Positions 60,013 through 64,000 of a stretch of 64,000 nt of DNA are shown here, in pieces. Source of the stretch: Coprinopsis marcescibilis (Eukaryota; Basidiomycota; Agaricomycetes; Agaricales; Psathyrellaceae). The position numbers and the translations under genes are program-made. Numbering within the stretch: position 1 is the first letter of the stretch; each line of letters opens with the position of its first letter. The notes beneath the pieces were generated by a model, which did no database searches, was not told the origin of the DNA, and saw nothing but the letters and a program-made list of their open reading frames with translations. The stretch is from contig ML210238.1 of NCBI GenBank assembly GCA_004369085.1, positions 1-64,000 of the forward strand. The letters are read 5' to 3'.

Positions 60013-62132
60013 ATGTTCCACCAAGCGCAGAACCTGAACTTTCTGAATTCGCAGTTCACGGATGTGGCTCCTGGAGCGACTTTTCATCAACACGTTCACC
60101 TTGAACATCCTGACAGTGACCCCGATGGTACGCCCCTTTCTAACATACATCTGAGCGCTTGACTTACTGGTGATCTTGTATGATAGCAAGAGTCAACGAG
60201 CACATTCAACAGATACATGCGATGCAGCAGAGGCAGAAAGAGGAAGAAGGTACATGTTGTATTCTGCGATCGCTTTCGGATTCTTGAAGCTTGAAAGCTC
60301 ATGGTCGTGAACTTTCTATTTGATTCGCTCAGCTATAACGCAGACGTTGTTCGGCCATATCGCTCCCCGAGCGCTGTACGATGCTATGGATCGTACAGAT
60401 GCGCCCCGATGCATGCGCGGGACGAGGGACCGGCTCCAGGAGGACCTCATGAGCTGGGTACGGAACACCAATGGACGTTGGGACGCAACTACCCAGCTAT
60501 GGCTCACGGGCGCTGCGGGTTCGGGGAAATCTGCTGTTGCCCAGAGCGTTGCGGAGACGTGCGCTCGGGAAGGCATCCTCGCCGCCACGTTCTTCTTCTC
60601 GTTCCGGTGGGAGGAGACGAACAACTACAGCCGGTTTGTGCCTACGCTTTCCTACCAGTTGGCGCAGAACCTGGCCGGTACGAGGTCGTTCATTGGGAGT
60701 GCGGTGGTGAAGGATGTGGCGGTTGTCAAGAAAAAGCTGAAGAAGCAGTTGAAGGCGTTGGTGCTCCAGCCGATTGCCTTGGCTTGTCGGAAGGAGGCTG
60801 AGGAGGCTGGTGCGGGTGAACAGCGGCGGTGGCCGCATGTTATCATCGTCGACGGGGTGGATGAGTGCAAGAAGGAGTCGGAGCAGGCTGCGGTTTTGGA
60901 TGCGCTGCATAAGCTGGTCGCCCTCGAGCAGTCCCCGTTCCGCGTCGTCATCGTCACTCGACCGGAAGCTGAGATGCGGAGCTATTTCCATGGGGTGGGC
61001 GCCGGGTTTACTCGGAAGATCGACCTGAATGAAGACTATGATGTGGAACCTGACCTGAAGATCTTTTTGGACGTCTCGTTTGCGGCTATCCGCGCGCAGA
61101 ACAAGGTCGAGGAGGAGTGGCCGGGGGAGGATGTTGTGCGCACGCTGGTGAAGAATGCCTCGGGGCAGTTTATCTATGCGAGCACGGTGGTGGAGTATGT
61201 GGGCGATCCAGCGCGTCGTCCGAAGGAGTATCTGCAGGCGGTGCTTGACGTTCAGGTCAATCGGGCGGGCAAGCACCCACTCTCGCCTCTTTATGCGCTC
61301 TACGCCTCCATCCTCGACAAGTGTCCTGACCCGGTCGAGTCGGTGTCTGCAATCCAGATCATCGAGCGCTTGGAGTCGAGTGACGAGACGTTCCTCACTG
61401 CTGCAGAGCAGAACCATTTCCTTGGGTACCGTCGGGATGTCTGGGCCAGGATATTCGATAACCTCCATTCACTATTGTTTATACCCGAGTTCGACGATGT
61501 CCGATCATTTCACAAAATTCGGCATAAATCTCTTGTCGACTTTCTGCGATCTGAAGAGCATGCGCTGCATTTGTTTGTCAGTCGCGAGCAGGTTTCCACC
61601 ATACTGTGTATTCGGTGGCTTAAACTGCTTAAGAGTAGGTCTCCCCTTCCCTGTTTGTAGCAATGAGAATGACTTCGATTTCTTAGGTTATAAGCGAGCC
61701 AGAGAAGAGTACATCGACAGCATCAGCACGTCGACGTTCATGTACGATTGCCATCTGAAGGATCCACAACTGCGGCAATTGATGGAGGGTTGTTCGGTAA
61801 CGGAGTGGGCTAGACAAAACGATCTAGTACGGCTGTCCGATCTCGATGTGATGTACCTTAGAGTCCACCACTACGATCTTGGGGTATGGTTTCCCCTCAT
61901 TTCTATCAGCATGACCCATTGATTGTTAATTCGTTTTTGTGTCTAGTGTCGCCTTTTCAGATGCGGTGGTATATGCCGGCGTTGGCGCGCGGAACTACTT
62001 TTGCATTGCTCGACTCAGGAGCTCCTCAGGCCACCTCCGTTTGTGGAACGCCTAAAATCTCGGTGGTCCCCGCCACTGCATGGGTCACTTGATAAGGGCG
62101 CGCGCTTTTTCGTTGCTCGGTGGCCTGTCTAA
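60013..62132 (+). CDS. NACHT-domain P-loop NTPase (NLR-like)
   Basis: About 620 residues, five exons: 60013-60127, 60187-60249, 60333-61634, 61687-61883, 61947-62132. The short N-terminus MFHQAQNLNFLNSQFTDV with ATFHQHVHLE recurs in agaric NACHT proteins. The NTPase core holds Walker A (LTGAAGSGKSAVAQ, residue ~108), Walker B (VIIVDGVDEC), and the sensor VIVTRPEAEM, then the winged-helix part (ASGQFIYASTVVEYV). The C-terminal ~150 residues (YKRAREEYIDSI on) show no WD40, ankyrin or TPR repeats, so this is a short form. Fungal NLRs act in self/non-self recognition and programmed death, but this protein's role is unknown. The last exon frame is the least certain part. Confidence 0.85.
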
Positions 62133-62240
62133 GCACAATAACACTTTGATGCTGGCTCGACTGTTGCTGTATTTCAGGTTGATTCGATAATACAATATCT
62201 GGGATTGGTGATGACGAAATAAAACTGTTTTTACATTTTT

Positions 62241-62922
62241 CTAGCTCTTCTTCGCTGAGGGACCCGCACTCGATGCTGCCTGAGCAACCTTTTGCCGGAG
62301 AACTCCGACTACAGTGCTGACGTTTTCGCGCTTGCGGTTGATCGCTTCTTCAAGCTTTTCGATGTTAGTTTGGAGGTATTCGATCTTGGATTGGTAGTAG
62401 GTTTGGGCTTGAGGTCGCGTCTGGAAGGAGACGTGTCCTTTAGCTGGAGGTAAGCGTTGAGCTGGATAGAGGGACGGACCTTCTTTACAAAATAGCCAGT
62501 TCCGACATCTACGATGACATGTTCGGTGTCCACCAGTTTCCCTGGGACGTAGAGAGAGTTGGTGAGGGGAACGAGGATGCTTTTGTCTATATTCAACCCC
62601 GGTAAGCATCGATCTCGATCTGACGGAAGCGAGGTATGCGATTAGGGCATCACGCACTGGCGTTTTCGGCCTTGACTTCTTTCACATTGTCGACGCAGGC
62701 TTTGAATTTGCTCTGTGCCTGTTTAAGCTTGGCGAACGAGTTGGTGAGATGGTTTAGTTCCTGTTCAAGTAGACTAGTTGGTTAGCACTAATATGAAATA
62801 TGTCTAGGAGATTTGCGTACATCTTCGAGCTGCTTCTTGATCTCTCCCAACTGTGCGATATCAAGGCTTGAGATGTCGATCACTTGTTGACCCGCGGGTT
62901 GGGCTCCTGCTGGCGATGACAT
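62241..62922 (-). CDS. GIM5: Prefoldin subunit 5
   Basis: An alpha-type prefoldin subunit of about 163 residues, four exons (minus): 62922-62821, 62760-62658, 62586-62480, 62420-62241. N-terminal coiled coil ([18 protein letters not shown]), then [17 protein letters not shown], the [10 protein letters not shown] hairpin typical of alpha prefoldins, and the C-terminal coiled coil ([17 protein letters not shown]). It forms the jellyfish-shaped hexamer that hands unfolded actin and tubulin to the TRiC chaperonin in the cytosol. All phases fit and the size is normal. Confidence 0.95.
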
Positions 62923-63868
62923 CTAGGCTTTGTAGTAGTGTATTAGGTATGTTTGAGTGTCTGGCAGTTGGATCCCGGTAGAATTCCGATCTTGCACAGG
63001 TGAGCAGGATTCGGACTGGACGGACGGTGAGGAACTTGAAGACGTTCTGTGTGTCAAAATGTAGGATCTATGTTCACAGCCTAGATGATCACAGTAGTTC
63101 ATAATTCCTAGAATCAGATATCCTGGTCAGTTCTTGTATAGCCATGCTGCTCACCGTCGTTATAGCTGTGCTCGTTGTGGTTCGCGATTATGAAGAGTAG
63201 CATCATCATTGGTATGATGTAACCCTAACCCTAATATAAAACTGTCGGGACCTTTTCGCGGCCGCTTGACCATGCACCACATTGTGGTTTCTGCCACCCT
63301 TTCACAACTATTGGCGCTTAATCTTCGGCATTGCGAATGTTAAAGAAGCTCGAGGTATCATATAAGTGTCTCAATTAGCTAGCGAGGTGCGTAACCGTCC
63401 TTTACGACCTTGTATGGGCGCTGATGTCCAGCACATGCTGCTTGCAGACCGGACAACAACCCTGCATGAGAAAACCATTGGAGGTCGTATCATCGGCTTT
63501 GGGCGCTGCTGCTAAAGGCTCAAGGCTTCGGAATAGTAGTAAGTATGCCTCTTCGGATGATTTCAAGCTGGAGATGACCGGTTTATGCAAGATTCTGGCA
63601 ATGCTGTTCTTCCGGACGCTGCACGAACCCAACACCACGAACTGTCTTCGAATAACTTATCGATGAAGCGTTTTCAGGATCTGAATATCACTCAAAACGG
63701 CGACCGGCGTGATATTGAGCAACTCAGCGGGCAGCGCATAGCTAGAAGTGTTAGTGGGTTAAGTGAATCGTCGTGTCTGGCGTCTGCGGTTACAAAGATG
63801 ACAAAGGTGGGCCGTAATTTCTCTTTTGTGCCTCGGTGCAGCCACTGATAGTGGTATAGTGTTCGTAT
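62923..63868. other. Intergenic region
   Basis: About 950 bp. It holds a short telomere-like tract at 63220-63234. A minus-strand frame near 63640-63402 ends in QGCCPVCKQHVLDI, a lone CxxC without context. Open frames on the plus strand at 63585-63848 could be a 5' exon of the next gene. Confidence 0.4.
63220..63234. repeat. Interstitial telomere-like repeat
   Basis: taaccctaaccctaa, two and a half units of the CCCTAA/TTAGGG telomere repeat used by most basidiomycetes. Confidence 0.7.
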
Positions 63869-64000
63869 ATGGATACCGGATCCAGTCCACCACCTATGAA
63901 CCGTCGTCAGACGGTGGACGACGCAATGGCAGCATCCAATGGTCAGGCGACGAGCATGGTTCTCGCAGCTGGACCTCCGTCTGCTCGACTACCCGGCCAG
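63869..64000 (+). CDS. Partial gene cut by the window edge
   Basis: An open frame of 44 codons from ATG 63869 to the end, reading MDTGSSPPPMNRRQTVDDA and LAAGPPSARLPGQ. It is the disordered N-terminus of an unknown protein, or an internal exon: a possible intron ending at about 63859 would link it to the upstream frame ending TKMTK. No function can be given. Confidence 0.4.
   Translation, partial: MDTGSSPPPMNRRQTVDDAMAASNGQATSMVLAAGPPSARLPGQ

Noticed and set aside
60497..61468. 323-codon antisense frame under the NACHT gene
   Set aside because: It is the complement of well-supported coding sequence; its open state follows from G/C-ending codons there.
1..64000. CRISPR arrays, insertion sequences or complete retrotransposons
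   Set aside because: No spaced direct repeats, no transposase or reverse-transcriptase motifs and no long terminal repeats were seen.

Overview
The window looks like nuclear DNA of a mushroom-forming basidiomycete (Agaricomycetes, probably Agaricales). Genes carry many 45-95 nt introns with GT-AG ends. Recognisable products include a macrofage-activating-glycoprotein-like secreted protein, two family-15 mannosyltransferases, a MON2 homologue, Nup84/Nup107, a fungalysin and a NACHT protein with an agaric-type N-terminus. I rebuilt intron-exon structures by hand from splice consensus, reading frame and family knowledge. For nearly all of the named genes the summed exon length is an exact multiple of three. 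There is no sign of bacterial, viral or plasmid DNA, no CRISPR array and no complete transposon.

Layout. 0-7.3 kb: a homeodomain factor (+), a Topors-like RING E3 ligase (-) and a short-chain dehydrogenase (+). 7.3-13.2 kb: a cell-surface island with a macrofage-activating-glycoprotein-like protein and three small secreted eight-cysteine, probably GPI-anchored proteins; a fourth family member lies at 23.7-24.5 kb. 14.4-16.3 kb: KRE2/MNT1-type mannosyltransferase, convergent with MON2 (16.5-22.6 kb, 16 exons). 25.3-28.2 kb: an uncharacterised gene and a zinc-finger-like gene. 30.4-31.9 kb: a second mannosyltransferase. 34.0-34.9 kb: a broken BED-like zinc-finger gene. 35.1-36.5 kb: a terpene-synthase-fold protein without its metal-binding motifs, divergent from NUP84 (36.9-39.8 kb). 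41.3-47.0 kb: the DPB4 subunit of DNA polymerase epsilon, a Cys-rich protein and a membrane exo-beta-1,3-glucanase. 48.7-55.6 kb: a ThrE/Prm10-type transporter, a small unknown gene and a hexose transporter. 55.7 kb: a possible Pol III unit. 56.6-59.3 kb: fungalysin. 60.0-62.1 kb: a NACHT NTPase. 62.2-62.9 kb: prefoldin subunit 5. The right edge cuts a further gene.

How the genes relate. Most housekeeping genes (MON2, NUP84, DPB4, PFD5) act independently. The accessory theme is the cell wall and secreted surface: mannosyltransferases that would glycosylate Ser/Thr-rich GPI proteins, four such proteins, an exo-glucanase, and a secreted protease. The most unusual points are a candidate AT-AC intron in the ThrE/Prm10 gene, three candidate GC-AG introns, a series of micro-exons (7-26 nt), the eight-cysteine family without the usual CFEM aspartate, and the terpene-synthase pseudoenzyme.
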